From assembly GCF_016918935.1 (NCBI RefSeq), contig NZ_JAFFOB010000030.1, positions 1-64,000 of the forward strand: a stretch of 64,000 nucleotides of DNA, read 5' to 3'. Positions 27,553-36,466 of this stretch are shown piece after piece; within the stretch, counting starts at the first letter, position 1, and every line of letters starts with the position of its first letter. Under the pieces are notes generated by a model, which saw only the letters and a program-made list of their open reading frames with translations, was not told the DNA's origin and ran no database searches. A program made the position numbers and the translations under genes. Source of the DNA: Roseitranquillus sediminis. GTDB taxonomy: Bacteria > Pseudomonadota > Alphaproteobacteria > Rhodobacterales > Rhodobacteraceae.

Positions 27553-28197
27553 CTATTCGTATGTCGTCGTCTCGGTTGCACTGGCGGTCGGTGCCTGCGG
27601 CACCGCGCTTGCCACATACTCGCGCATGATGACCTGCGCGTATTTCCCGTTGAGCACCATCGGATGCGATCGCACAAAGCTCGAGACTTCTGTCACCGTG
27701 CGGCGGTTGCGCATCTCCGGGCTCTGGACCGGGACGAGCGGCCGGGTTTCCCCGTAGGAGACGAGAGCGCGGAGGCGGTCTCGCGATACGCCCTGGCTGG
27801 CGAGATAGGCGACGGCGGCTTCGGCCCGGCGCCGGCCCAAGGCTTCGTTATAGGCAGCGCTGCCAACGAGGTCCGTATGGCCGTACACGCTGAAGCGGAG
27901 CTCGGGGAACTGGCGGATGAAGTCGGCCTGCCGCCTGAGGATCGCCTGCGCCTGCGGGGTCAGCCTCGCGCTGTCGAACGGGAACATCACCATCGTCGGC
28001 ACGCTGGCAGCGAAGCGGGCGTTGAGATCGGCGACGTAGCCCTGCTCGCCCGTCATGGAGAGGCGGTTGTTCAGCGTGGCGTTGCCGAAGCTGCCTTCGT
28101 CCAGCTCTGCGCCAGCGACGCGCGAGCCCATGTCGCGCGCGCAGCCGGCGACGAGGACGAGGCCGGCGAGGGCGGTGATGCGGAAGACGCCCCTCAT
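27553..28197 (-). CDS. OmpA-family lipoprotein of the tad locus
   Basis: 214-residue protein with a lipoprotein signal (VFRITALAGLVLVAGC, Cys19) and a C-terminal OmpA/MotB peptidoglycan-binding domain: MFPFDSARLTPQAQAIL, then FSVYGHTDLVGSAAYNEALG with the family's D, and GRRRAEAAVAYLASQGV. The ATG overlaps the secretin stop by three bases (ATGA), which ties it to cpaC. In Rhodobacterales tad loci an OmpA-like gene commonly replaces cpaD here. The frame is intact. Confidence 0.86.
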   Translation of the reverse strand: MRGVFRITALAGLVLVAGCARDMGSRVAGAELDEGSFGNATLNNRLSMTGEQGYVADLNARFAASVPTMVMFPFDSARLTPQAQAILRRQADFIRQFPELRFSVYGHTDLVGSAAYNEALGRRRAEAAVAYLASQGVSRDRLRALVSYGETRPLVPVQSPEMRNRRTVTEVSSFVRSHPMVLNGKYAQVIMREYVASAVPQAPTASATETTTYE

Positions 28198-29609
28198 TCC
28201 ATCACGTATCCGTAGGAGCCGCCGAAGTCCTGCCGCGCCACCTCGGCGGCTGGCCCGCTGGTGGGCCGCGACCCGACGCTGCCGCGCAGGAAGAGCTCGT
28301 TCTCGGTCGGCGGGCGGATCCGGTCGGTGGGCAGCGCCAGCGCCTCGCCCCTGACCGGGCTCACAAGGTGCGGCGTCACGATGATGACGAGCTCGCTCTG
28401 GTCGCGCTCGTACTGCGAGCTGCGGAAGAGCGCGCCGAGCACCGGGATGTCGCCCAGCCACGGGACCTGTCCGACGAGGTCGCGGAAGTCGTCCTCGAGC
28501 AGGCCCGCGATCGCGAAGCTCTCGCCGTCGCGCATCTCGACCGTCGTCGAGGTCTCGCGCCGCCGGAAGGCATTGACCGCAAAGGCGCCGTTCTGGAACG
28601 TCACCGCAGTGTCCAGGCCCGAGACGGCAGCGTTCAGCTGCAGGTTGATGCGATCGCCGTCGACGACGCGGGGCGTGAAGGTCAGCTCCACGCCAAAGGG
28701 TTTGTAGGTGACGACGATGCCCCCTTCATCGTCGAGCGTCGGGATCGGGTACTCTCCGCCCGCAAGGAAGGTCGCCTCCTGTCCTGAAAGTGCGGTGAGA
28801 TTGGGCTCGGAAAGGGTGCGGACGAGCCCTTTCGACTCCAGCGCCTCCAGCAGGACGGAGAGGGCGAGGTCGCCGATCTCGCCGCCGATGGCTACACCGC
28901 CCACGGCGTCGGGTGCGAGGTTGAGCAGGGTTGAGGCGCCAGACCCGATCGCCGTGCCGGGCACCAGCGAGCCCGCGCCGCCGGCGGCGGAGATCGCAAC
29001 GTCGCCGCTCGCGCCGACTATGGTGATCCCCGACGAGAGCCCTTTGCGGACCGACCGCTGCATCTCGGCGAAGCGCACCTTGAGCATCACCTGCTGCGTG
29101 CCACCCACCGTCATCAGGTTCGAGATGCGGTCCGGCGCGTAGCGCTGCGCAAGGTCGAGCGCCCGGTCGAGCGCCGTGATCGACGAGACCGTACCCGAGA
29201 GCACGATGCCGTCGTTCGCGGTGCGGACCTCGATCGTCTCGCCCGGCAGGATCTGCTGCAGACGCTCCTTGAACTCTGCGATGTCAGGGACGACCTGCAC
29301 CTCCACGTTCGTGATCAGACGCCCGTCGGCGCCGAGCAGCGTCAGCGTCGTTCGCCCCGGCGACTTCCCCAGCACATAGATGGTGCGGTCGCTCAGCGAC
29401 GAGATGTCGGCGATGTTCGGGTTGGCGATGGACAGCTCGACGAACGGCACGTCGGATTCAACCACCACGGCCCGGCTGGTCGGTACGACCAGGTCACGCG
29501 AGGTCGCGTCGTTCATCACGGTGAGCGTCTGCGCCGGTGCTTGGCCTGCGGTGGGACAGGCGAGGGTCAGGGCCAGGACAGCCGTGGTGATCCAGCGCCT
29601 GACTCCCAT
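28194..29609 (-). CDS. cpaC: Tad/Flp pilus outer-membrane secretin CpaC (RcpA)
   Basis: 471-residue secretin. A signal peptide (ITTAVLALTLACPTAGQAPAQ) is followed by the N-terminal pilus-assembly domain (VVVESDVPFVELSIANPNIAD), a BON-like region and the secretin core with VPWLGDIPVLGALFRS and ELVIIVTPHLVSPV. The frame is complete and length is normal. Upstream cpaB is broken and the downstream platform and ATPase genes are lost, so a functional pilus from this locus is unlikely. The stop overlaps the ompA-like ATG. Confidence 0.9.
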   Translation of the reverse strand: MGVRRWITTAVLALTLACPTAGQAPAQTLTVMNDATSRDLVVPTSRAVVVESDVPFVELSIANPNIADISSLSDRTIYVLGKSPGRTTLTLLGADGRLITNVEVQVVPDIAEFKERLQQILPGETIEVRTANDGIVLSGTVSSITALDRALDLAQRYAPDRISNLMTVGGTQQVMLKVRFAEMQRSVRKGLSSGITIVGASGDVAISAAGGAGSLVPGTAIGSGASTLLNLAPDAVGGVAIGGEIGDLALSVLLEALESKGLVRTLSEPNLTALSGQEATFLAGGEYPIPTLDDEGGIVVTYKPFGVELTFTPRVVDGDRINLQLNAAVSGLDTAVTFQNGAFAVNAFRRRETSTTVEMRDGESFAIAGLLEDDFRDLVGQVPWLGDIPVLGALFRSSQYERDQSELVIIVTPHLVSPVRGEALALPTDRIRPPTENELFLRGSVGSRPTSGPAAEVARQDFGGSYGYVME

Positions 29610-29639
29610 GCGATCCCGCCCCTGCCGCCCGTAGTTGTC

Positions 29640-30180
29640 CGCGCATCTAGTGCGAAGTCTTGCGGCGGATCATGCGAGCGGCGGGGAAAGCGGTCAACGA
29701 ACAGTAAGTTGGAAGCCGCGCCTCATGTGGGCAAAATGCAACTGACGCGAGAGCGCCGAACGCGTTCGCCCAAGCGTGGGAGTTCGAGACGCAGGACGCG
29801 ACGTCGACGCGGAGCGCGAAGGCGCGCATCCCGCAGTCGAGCCGCAAGCGACGCTGATATCCTCGCCCGCACGTTCAGCTTGAACTCGAGCAGCAACTCG
29901 TTCGGCATAATAGCGCGCAGCAGGGCGCGGGGCGTGTCGTGCCCCTTCGGAAGGAGCTGTTTCTCGGTGAGGACGGCTATTTTGGGTGCGGCTTTTCCGA
30001 GCCGGCGGACCGCCCGCACGTCCCCAGGCATCAACCGGTCGCAATGGCGCAGCGTGCGGGCCGCGAGGTGGAGGTCGACCCGTGCCGGCCATCTCGGGAG
30101 GTGCCGCGCGGCGCCGGAGGTTGACGGGCGCGCAAGTCGGACGTCGTGAAAGGGCGGCATCCCCGATGCGGCCCCTCCCA
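29640..30180 (-). pseudogene. cpaB: Remnant of cpaB/rcpC
   Basis: Minus-strand pieces in two or more frames match CpaB: GHDTPRALLRAIMPNELLLE and FKLNV (frame ending at 29723), AGEDISVA in another frame, and GMRAFALRVDVAS (about 29832-29793), the well-known CpaB SAF-domain segment usually followed by GVSGF and PGDRVD, which here is garbled. The order between flp and cpaC is where cpaB belongs. No open frame covers the gene. Confidence 0.7.
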
Positions 30181-30199
30181 TGCGTCTCTAGAGCGCTCG

Positions 30200-30415
30200 T
30201 TACTCTGTCGTTCCCTCCGTTCCGCCGCCGGACGTGGGATCGGAGGTCAGGAGGGTGGAGCCGATGCCGTTGGCGAGGGGCAATGGGCTCGACTTGAAGG
30301 TGGCGAATAGGCCGACCGAGAGGCCGACTAAGGCAGCGGTCAGCACGACCCAGTCCACCGTGACGGCGCCGTCTTCGTCCTTCGCGAAGCGAACGAGGAT
30401 GTTCTTGAGGTTCAT
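30200..30415 (-). CDS. flp: Flp/Fap-type pilin
   Basis: 71-residue pilin with a short basic leader and the processing site DGAVTVDWVVLTAALVGL: cleavage after the Gly leaves A1…D5, with Asp in place of the usual Glu5 as in many Rhodobacterales pilins. One hydrophobic helix follows, then a Gly/Ser/Thr-rich tail. It heads the tad locus on the minus strand. Its peptidase gene cpaA is broken in this window. Confidence 0.85.
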   Translation of the reverse strand: MNLKNILVRFAKDEDGAVTVDWVVLTAALVGLSVGLFATFKSSPLPLANGIGSTLLTSDPTSGGGTEGTTE

Positions 30416-30764
30416 GTCTTGTCTCCGAGGTCTGCTGGCTACGGGCAGCGTCATTCCGGCGCGGCCGGTGCGGTCTCCATTCCCGTGGCGATGGTGTCGT
30501 TCGCGGCGTCGGGGCCGCCGCCGATGATGGCGATCATTCCGAGGCAGAGGCCGATCGATCCGGCGGCCGGTGTAGGCTTTCCCGTTTGGCCGCCGCGCTC
30601 GCATGGTCGAAGCTGGCCGGCGCATCCAGGCAAGAGTGAGGCGGAGATGGTACAATTTGCGGTCGCGGCTGCCGTTGCCCGTAATCCGCACCACGGGAAC
30701 TTTCGCGCCGCCGTTCTCGGAAGGGCCGCGACGCGTCACCCCAGTCGCGGACTACGATGGCGTC
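30416..30764. other. Divergent spacer between flp and the lytic transglycosylase gene
   Basis: No gene could be supported. A 60-codon minus-strand frame (30451-30633, TTG start) with a hydrophobic core LCLGMIAIIGGG is possible but lacks a recognisable family or ribosome site. The flp promoter should lie at the left end of this stretch and the transglycosylase promoter at its right end. Confidence 0.4.
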
Positions 30765-31440
30765 ATGACGCGGCGTCTGGCCCTGCTGATCTTCTTCACG
30801 ACCTTTGCGGCAGCGTCGGTGCGCGCCGAGGGTGACTTCACCTTCCGGCGCGTTGGTCTGCCGCCTGCGGGGGCGGAGCGGCGCATCGACGTCCAGATCG
30901 CGTTGCTGCCGCAGATGCCTTTCACGGAGGCTCCGACCGACGAGGCGCCAGGCGCCGTGCCCCCTCCGCCCGAGGCCGGCTACCTGGCGCGCCTGGCCGC
31001 GCGCTGGGGGCGCGAGATCGCCAGCGCCACGGCGGGCACGCGCGTCTCGCCGGCCCTTGCGCTCGCGGTGATAGCCGTGGAGTCGGGGGGGGCGGCCGGA
31101 TGCACTGAGCTCGGCCGGTGCGCAGGGTCTGATGCAACTCATGCCCGCGACCGCCGCGCGCTTCGGCGTGCCGGACCCGCTCCGGCCGGCGGAGAACATC
31201 CGCGGCGGCGTCGCCTATCTGGACTGGCTCGCCGAGTTCTTCGCAGGCGACCCGCTGAAGGTCCTCGCGGGCTACAACGCGGGCGAGGGGGCGGTCCTGC
31301 GGCACGGCGGCGTCCCACCCTACGACGAGACGCGGGACTACGTGCCCAAGGTGCTCGCCGCGTTCGATCTCGCGCGCACGCTCTGCGAAGTACCGCCGGC
31401 GAGCATTGCCGACGGATGCGACTTCGCGCCATGGCCCTGA
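30765..31440 (+). pseudogene. Lytic transglycosylase (SLT domain), frameshifted
   Basis: ATG 30765 opens a signal peptide (MTRRLALLIFFTTFAAASVRA) and an SLT domain with the catalytic-Glu segment ALAVIAVESGG. At a run of eight G (31085-31092) the frame is lost; reading it as seven G gives ESGGRPDALSSAGAQGLMQ, and the domain continues in the other frame as MPATAARFGV, GYNAGEGAVL to the stop at 31438-31440. Such enzymes cleave peptidoglycan glycan strands. It may be a true pseudogene, a phase-variable tract or a sequencing error. Confidence 0.85.
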
Positions 31441-31450
31441 GGCGCCTGCG

Positions 31451-32080
31451 TCAGTTGACGATCGTGGCCTCGGTCGCCGCGCGGATCTCGTCCTCCGTCA
31501 CGCCGTCGGCCGTCTCGACGATCCTGAGACCGCCCTCGACCACGTCCAGCACGCCGAGGTTGGTGATGATCCGGTGGACGACGCCGGTGCCGGTCAGCGG
31601 CAAGGTGCACTTCTTCAGCACCTTGGACTCGCCAGCCTTGTTGGTGTGGTCCATCACCACGATGACCCGCTGCACGCCGGCCACGAGGTCCATCGCGCCG
31701 CCCATGCCCTTGACCAGCTTGCCCGGGATCATCCAGTTAGCGAGGTCACCGTTCTCGGCCACCTCCATCGCCCCAAGGATCGCGCAGGCGATCTTGCCGC
31801 CGCGGATCATGGCAAAGCTCTGCGCGCTGTCGAAGTAGGACGTGCGCGCAAGCTCGGTGATCGTCTGCTTGCCGGCGTTGATGAGGTCGGCATCGATCTC
31901 GTCCTCGGTCGGGAAGGGTCCCATGCCGAGCATCCCGTTCTCCGATTGGAGCGTGATGTCCACGTCATCGGGGATGTAGTTCGCGACCAGCGTCGGGATA
32001 CCGATGCCGAGGTTGACATACATCCCGTCCTCGAGCTCCTTCGCCGCGCGCGCGGCCATTGCGTTCCGGTCCCAGGGCAT
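31451..32080 (-). CDS. scoB: 3-oxoacid CoA-transferase subunit B
   Basis: 209-residue beta subunit of succinyl-CoA:3-ketoacid CoA-transferase. The catalytic glutamate is in [14 protein letters not shown]; the N-terminus [21 protein letters not shown] is typical. It lets cells activate acetoacetate with succinyl-CoA for ketone and PHB turnover. The A subunit is encoded 1.06 kb upstream, with a LOV histidine kinase gene inserted between the two. Start ATG 32080 is nine bases after the kinase stop. Confidence 0.94.
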   Translation of the reverse strand: MPWDRNAMAARAAKELEDGMYVNLGIGIPTLVANYIPDDVDITLQSENGMLGMGPFPTEDEIDADLINAGKQTITELARTSYFDSAQSFAMIRGGKIACAILGAMEVAENGDLANWMIPGKLVKGMGGAMDLVAGVQRVIVVMDHTNKAGESKVLKKCTLPLTGTGVVHRIITNLGVLDVVEGGLRIVETADGVTEDEIRAATEATIVN

Positions 32081-32089
32081 GGTCAGCTC

Positions 32090-33124
32090 CTATTTCACGA
32101 TTTCTATCGCCGAGGCGGGAAGGTCCAGGTTCACGACCGTCCCGACGGGCCCGCGGCGCACCTCCAGTTTGCCGTCGAGCCCCTCGACGAGGCCCACGAC
32201 GATGCGGCCCCCGAGGTTGCTGGCGTTTGGCCAATCGACGTCATCGGGCATCCCGATCCCGTCGTCGGAGACATGGAGCTGGAGGCCGTCTCGCTCGCGC
32301 GACGTCACCCGCACCTCGATGTTGCCTTCCGCGCGGCCGGTAAAGGCGTGCTGGAAGGCGTTGGTAAGGACCTCCGACAGGATCAGGCCCAGGCGGAGCG
32401 CAGTGTCGGTGGCCACGTAGACCGGCGCCACGTCGATGCTGACGCGCACGCCGGCGCGGCCGTCGAGGTGCGAGATGGCCGACGCGACGCGCCCGAGATA
32501 GGAGCCGAGCGAGACCCTGCGTTCGCTCTCCGCCCCCGGAAGGCTCAGCTCCTCGTAGAGAAGCTGCAGGCTCTCCACCCGGTGGGCGAGGGTGTCGAAA
32601 TCCTGCGGCTGGGGAGAGGTGCGCGCCTGCATCCGGATCAGCCCCACGATCATCGCGAGGTGGTTCTTTACCCGGTGCTGGATCTCGACCATCGAGCGGT
32701 CCGCGGCCAGGCGCGGGCGCTCGGCATCCTCCTGCGTGATGTCTTTCTGGATGCCGAGGAAGTAGGTCACCTCCCCCTGACCGTCGAAGATCGGCGTCAT
32801 CAGGAGACGGTTCATGAACGTCTCGCCGTTCGCGCGATAGTTCAGCAGGTCGATGGAGACCTCGCGCTTTTCGTGGACCGCACGCCGCAGCGCCAGAACG
32901 TCCTCCTTCGATGTCTCGGGCCCCTGCAAGAAGCGGCAGTTGCGGCCCACCGCACTCGCCCAGGAATAGCCGGTCACCCGCTCGAACGCGCGGTTGACGT
33001 AGACGATCGGGTTGTCGTCCTGATGAGGGTCGGTAAGCACCATCGCGACGCTGGAGCGCGAGAACGCCAGCAGCGCCTCACCTTCGCTCAGGTCCGAGAG
33101 CGGGTCCTTCTGGGTGTCCGCCAT
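32090..33124 (-). CDS. LOV-domain blue-light sensor histidine kinase (HWE/HisKA_2 type)
   Basis: 344-residue soluble sensor. The N-terminal PAS/LOV domain (about residues 15-130) contains GRNCRFLQG with the photo-adduct cysteine C63, followed by NYRANGETFMNRLLMTPI and YFLGIQKDIT. The kinase half has the phospho-acceptor region EIQHRVKNHLAMIVGLI with H150, an ATP-binding N box LILSEVLTNAFQHAF and DDGIGMP. No transmembrane segment and no partner response regulator nearby. It lies in one tight minus-strand run scoA-kinase-scoB (20- and 9-base gaps). Confidence 0.9.
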   Translation of the reverse strand: MADTQKDPLSDLSEGEALLAFSRSSVAMVLTDPHQDDNPIVYVNRAFERVTGYSWASAVGRNCRFLQGPETSKEDVLALRRAVHEKREVSIDLLNYRANGETFMNRLLMTPIFDGQGEVTYFLGIQKDITQEDAERPRLAADRSMVEIQHRVKNHLAMIVGLIRMQARTSPQPQDFDTLAHRVESLQLLYEELSLPGAESERRVSLGSYLGRVASAISHLDGRAGVRVSIDVAPVYVATDTALRLGLILSEVLTNAFQHAFTGRAEGNIEVRVTSRERDGLQLHVSDDGIGMPDDVDWPNASNLGGRIVVGLVEGLDGKLEVRRGPVGTVVNLDLPASAIEIVK

Positions 33125-33144
33125 GTCGTTCTACCGGATCAGGT

Positions 33145-33840
33145 TCAGGCCGCCCGCACCGTGCGCTGCTCGATGCGCTTCTCGTGCTCGCCTTGGATCA
33201 GGCGGTGCACGTAGATGCCGGGCAGGTGGATGCAGTCGGGGTCGAGCGAACCACGCGGCACGATCTCCTCTACCTCGGCGATGCAGACCTTTCCGCAGGT
33301 TGCCGCCGGGGGGTTGAAGTTCCGGGCGGTCTTGCGGAAGACGAGGTTACCCGTGTCGTCGGCCTTCCACGCCTTGACGATCGAGAGGTCGGCCACGATC
33401 CCGCGCTCAAGAATGTAGGTTTCGCCGTCGAAATCCTTGTGTTCCTTGCCCTCGGCGATCTGGGTGCCGACGCCGGTCCTGGTGTAGAAGCCGGCGACGC
33501 CAGCGCCACCCGCGCGCATCCGCTCCGCAAGGGTGCCCTGCGGGTTGAACTCGAGCTCGAGCTCGCCCGAAAGGTACTGACGCATGAATTCGGCATTCTC
33601 GCCCACGTAGGAAGAGATCATCTTCTTCACCTGCTTCGTCTGGAGCAGGATCCCGAGCCCGAAATCGTCCACACCGGCGTTGTTCGAGGCGACCGTCAGA
33701 TCCTTGGTGCCCGCGTCACGTATGGCCGCGATCAGCAGCTCGGGGATGCCGCAGAGGCCGAACCCGCCTGCCGCGATCAGCATTCCGTCGAAGAGCACGC
33801 CGTCGAGCGCCGCCTCCGCCGATTCGTAGACCTTTTTCAT
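33145..33840 (-). CDS. scoA: 3-oxoacid CoA-transferase subunit A
   Basis: 231-residue alpha subunit with the CoA-binding glycine motif [17 protein letters not shown] and [18 protein letters not shown] 33840 fits the family start ([14 protein letters not shown]); an in-frame start ten codons earlier is possible. It is the first gene of the scoA-LOV kinase-scoB run. Confidence 0.94.
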   Translation of the reverse strand: MKKVYESAEAALDGVLFDGMLIAAGGFGLCGIPELLIAAIRDAGTKDLTVASNNAGVDDFGLGILLQTKQVKKMISSYVGENAEFMRQYLSGELELEFNPQGTLAERMRAGGAGVAGFYTRTGVGTQIAEGKEHKDFDGETYILERGIVADLSIVKAWKADDTGNLVFRKTARNFNPPAATCGKVCIAEVEEIVPRGSLDPDCIHLPGIYVHRLIQGEHEKRIEQRTVRAA

Positions 33841-33912
33841 GCGTCCCTCGCTCGCGTCGTCGCGCCTCATTTATTGGTCGGGGCACGCTGAAGTCAAACC
33901 TTGGCCATGCGG

Positions 33913-34404
33913 TCAGCCGGCCGTACCGCCTTCGCCGTCGTCGAGCAGGTTCGAATCGAGCACCGGCGCCGCGTCGAAGTCCGTGGCGTCGAGCATCGCC
34001 GCCACCCGCTCAAGCGCGGCCACGATCATCGCCTGCTCCCAGTCCTGGAGCGACTCGAATTGACTGACGTAGCGCTGCTGCAGCGGGTCGGGCGCCCGGT
34101 GAACGGCGTCGCGCCCTGCGCGGGTGATGACGACGTTCTTCTGCCGGCGGTCCACCTCGGACTTCTGCCGCTCCACCATCCCCTTGGCGGCGAGCCGGTC
34201 GAGGAGCGACGTCATCGTCGGTGGCGACACGCGCATGCGCTGTGAGATGTCCTTCGGCGTCGCCGCGCCCGTTTCCGCAACGATCTGAAGGACGCGGATC
34301 TGCACCGGGGTCAGCCCCGCGGCCCTGGCGAGCTCGCGGCCATAGGTCTGCGTGGACCGCAGGATCCTGCGTATCGCAATCAGGCTCTGGTCTGTCCGGT
34401 CCAT
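33913..34404 (-). CDS. ectR: MarR-family regulator, EctR-like
   Basis: 163-residue winged-helix regulator. The DNA-binding region is LTPVQIRVLQIVAET, then PKDISQRMRVSPPTMTSLLDRL and the wing VERQKSEVDRRQKNVVIT. It is divergent from ectA, as EctR is in many halophilic bacteria, where it represses ectABC under low salt. Two matching palindromes lie between the genes, one just upstream of this gene, suggesting autoregulation. Confidence 0.85.
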   Translation of the reverse strand: MDRTDQSLIAIRRILRSTQTYGRELARAAGLTPVQIRVLQIVAETGAATPKDISQRMRVSPPTMTSLLDRLAAKGMVERQKSEVDRRQKNVVITRAGRDAVHRAPDPLQQRYVSQFESLQDWEQAMIVAALERVAAMLDATDFDAAPVLDSNLLDDGEGGTAG

Positions 34405-34439
34405 CTGTTGCTCCTGAGCCGCCGCTGTCGAAAAATCCT

Positions 34440-34449
34440 TAGTTAACTA
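34440..34449. promoter_or_regulatory. Palindrome TAGTTAACTA, candidate EctR operator 1
   Basis: A perfect 10-base palindrome (13-base context TTAGTTAACTATC) located 36 bases upstream of the marR-type start. It shares the TTAGT…ACTA half-sites with the palindrome ahead of ectA. Inference: autoregulatory site. Confidence 0.55.
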
Positions 34450-34533
34450 TCGTAATCTTGTCGGGCGCTTTGCGCCTTGTGGGCATTGCTCCAGCCTTGT
34501 GGGGGTGGTTCGGCATAGTTCGCTTCAAGGGGC

Positions 34534-34562
34534 TTGATCCAGCGCACTACATGATTTACTTA
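34534..34562 (+). promoter_or_regulatory. Candidate ectA promoter
   Basis: TTGATC (34534-34539), a 17-base spacer and TACTTA (34557-34562) resemble a housekeeping-sigma promoter, ending 32 bases before the ectA start. The -10 overlaps the palindromic operator at 34560, which fits repression by steric block. Confidence 0.45.
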
Positions 34563-34572
34563 GTGACACTAA
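34560..34572. promoter_or_regulatory. Palindrome TTAGTGACACTAA, candidate EctR operator 2
   Basis: A perfect 13-base palindrome overlapping the proposed -10 of ectA. Known EctR sites have TTAGT/ACTAA-type half-sites near the ectA promoter, so this is the best candidate for salt-dependent repression. Confidence 0.65.
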
Positions 34573-34594
34573 TCAATACGGAGATGTATGGACA

Positions 34595-35125
34595 GTGTTT
34601 GAGAGCCCGACACCGATCAAGCCCGCAGCCATCGAGCTGCGCAAGCCGACCGATGCCGACGGCGCCGCCGTGTGGTCGCTCATCAAGGAGTGCCGCCCGC
34701 TCGACGTGAACTCGATGTACTGCAACCTCATCCAGTGCGACCACTTCGGCGAGACCTGCGTTCTCGCGGAACGCGCGGGCGACGTGGTCGGGTGGATCTC
34801 CGCCTACATCGTGCCCGACGACCCCGAGACGCTGTTCGTCTGGCAGGTGGCCGTCTCTGAGCGCGCCCGCGGCCAAGGTCTCGCGCAGAAGATGCTCAAG
34901 GAACTGCTGGAGCGTCCGGCCTGTGAAGGCGTGCAGCAGCTGAAGACCACGATCACCAGGGACAACGAGGCGTCCTGGGCGCTTTTCAGCCGCTTTGCCG
35001 AGCGCGAGGGGGCCGAGCTGGACAGCGAGGCGCACTTCAAGCGCGACGAGCACTTCGACGGACGCCATGCGACCGAGCACATGGTCACCATCACATTCGC
35101 AGAGGCGATGAGCGCGGCCGCCTGA
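34595..35125 (+). CDS. ectA: L-2,4-diaminobutyrate acetyltransferase EctA (GTG start)
   Basis: 176-residue GNAT enzyme that acetylates diaminobutyrate, the second step of ectoine synthesis. Diagnostic segments are ELRKPTDADGAAVWSLIKEC, LDVNSMYCNLIQCDHF and the acetyl-CoA loop VAVSERARGQGLAQKML. The conserved N-terminus is only in frame with GTG 34595, preceded by GGAGATG; nearby ATGs at 34584 and 34588 are in other frames. First gene of ectABC-ask. Confidence 0.94.
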   Translation: MFESPTPIKPAAIELRKPTDADGAAVWSLIKECRPLDVNSMYCNLIQCDHFGETCVLAERAGDVVGWISAYIVPDDPETLFVWQVAVSERARGQGLAQKMLKELLERPACEGVQQLKTTITRDNEASWALFSRFAEREGAELDSEAHFKRDEHFDGRHATEHMVTITFAEAMSAAA

Positions 35126-35174
35126 GGCCCCATCGCCCTCGACCTTGCTGAACCGAAATTCGAGAGGTACCTCG

Positions 35175-36461
35175 ATGTCGACTGTCACGACAGCCGAACC
35201 CACGATCTTTTCCCGCCGCGAGAGCGAGGCGCGCAGCTACTGCCGCGCGTTCGACGCGGTCTTCACCCGCGCCAGCGGCTCCACGCTGATCGACCGCGAG
35301 GGGCGCGAATACACCGACTTTCTCTCGGGCTGTTCGTCGCTGAACTACGGGCACAACGACCCCGACATGAAGGCGGCGCTGATAGAGCACATCACGAACG
35401 ACGGCATCGCCCACGGCCTCGACATGTATACCGAGACCAAGCAGGCGTTCCTCGAGGCCGTCGAGCGCGTAGTGCTCGAGCCGCGCGGGATGGCGCACAA
35501 GGTCATGATGACCGGCCCGACCGGCACCAATGCCGTCGAGGCGGCGCTCAAGCTGGCGCGCAAAGTCACCGGGCGCAAGAACGTCATCGCCTTCACCAAC
35601 GGCTTTCACGGCATGACGTTGGGTGCCTTGGCTGCGACCGGCAATTCCGGAAAGCGCGGCGGTGCGGGCGGCGTGTCGCTGAACGACATGACCCGGATGC
35701 CCTATGACGGTTCGCTCGGCGAAGTGGACACGCTGCAGGTGATCGAGGCGATGCTCGACAACCCGTCGAGCGGCGTTGACGCGCCGGCCGCGTTCCTGGT
35801 CGAGCTGGTGCAGGGCGAAGGCGGCTTGAACGCCGCGCGTCCCGAATGGGTCCGCGGCATCGCAGCGCTCGCCAAGAAGCACGGCGCGCTGCTGATCGTC
35901 GACGACATCCAGGCTGGCATTGGCCGGGCCGGCACCTTCTTCTCGTTCGAGGAGATGGGCGTCGAGCCGGACATGGTCACGCTTGCCAAGTCGCTCTCGG
36001 GCTTCGGCCTGCCGTTCGCGGCGCTGCTGATCCGGCCCGAGCACGACATCTGGAAGCCGGCCGAGCACAACGGCACCTTCCGCGGCAATACCCATGCCTT
36101 CGTCACCGCGCGGGTCGCGTTGGAGAAGTTCTGGGCGGACGATGCATTCCAGCGCGAGATCGCGGAGAAGGCCGAGGTTCTGACCGACAGTCTGCAGCGC
36201 ATCGCGGACCGCATTCCGGGTGCCCGGCTCAAGGGCCGCGGGATGATGCAGGGCGTCGACGTAGGCTCGGGCGAAGTCGCCGCCGACATCTGCGCCGAAG
36301 CGTTCCGCAACGGGCTCGTCATCGAAACCTCGGGCGCACACGATGAGGTCGTGAAGGTACTTGCACCGCTCACCACGCCGATGGAGCAGTTCCGCGCCGG
36401 CCTCGCCACGCTCGAGGCCGCTGCCGAGACCTGCCAAGTCACGCCGATCGCCGCGGAGTAA
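35175..36461 (+). CDS. ectB: L-2,4-diaminobutyrate transaminase EctB
   Basis: 428-residue class-III PLP aminotransferase converting aspartate semialdehyde to diaminobutyrate. [17 protein letters not shown] and [15 protein letters not shown] open the protein; the PLP lysine is in [14 protein letters not shown] and the acceptor site in [16 protein letters not shown] 35175 follows GAGAGGTACCTCG; the 10 upstream codons lack a ribosome site. ectC follows after five bases. Confidence 0.95.
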   Translation: MSTVTTAEPTIFSRRESEARSYCRAFDAVFTRASGSTLIDREGREYTDFLSGCSSLNYGHNDPDMKAALIEHITNDGIAHGLDMYTETKQAFLEAVERVVLEPRGMAHKVMMTGPTGTNAVEAALKLARKVTGRKNVIAFTNGFHGMTLGALAATGNSGKRGGAGGVSLNDMTRMPYDGSLGEVDTLQVIEAMLDNPSSGVDAPAAFLVELVQGEGGLNAARPEWVRGIAALAKKHGALLIVDDIQAGIGRAGTFFSFEEMGVEPDMVTLAKSLSGFGLPFAALLIRPEHDIWKPAEHNGTFRGNTHAFVTARVALEKFWADDAFQREIAEKAEVLTDSLQRIADRIPGARLKGRGMMQGVDVGSGEVAADICAEAFRNGLVIETSGAHDEVVKVLAPLTTPMEQFRAGLATLEAAAETCQVTPIAAE

Positions 36462-36466
36462 CAGAC

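Noticed and set aside
30451-30633. A 60-codon minus-strand frame upstream of flp with a hydrophobic core
   Set aside because: TTG start without ribosome site and no recognised family; kept only as a possibility in the spacer entry.
31406-33214. A 602-codon plus-strand frame over scoB, the LOV kinase and scoA
   Set aside because: Shadow of three well-identified minus-strand genes.
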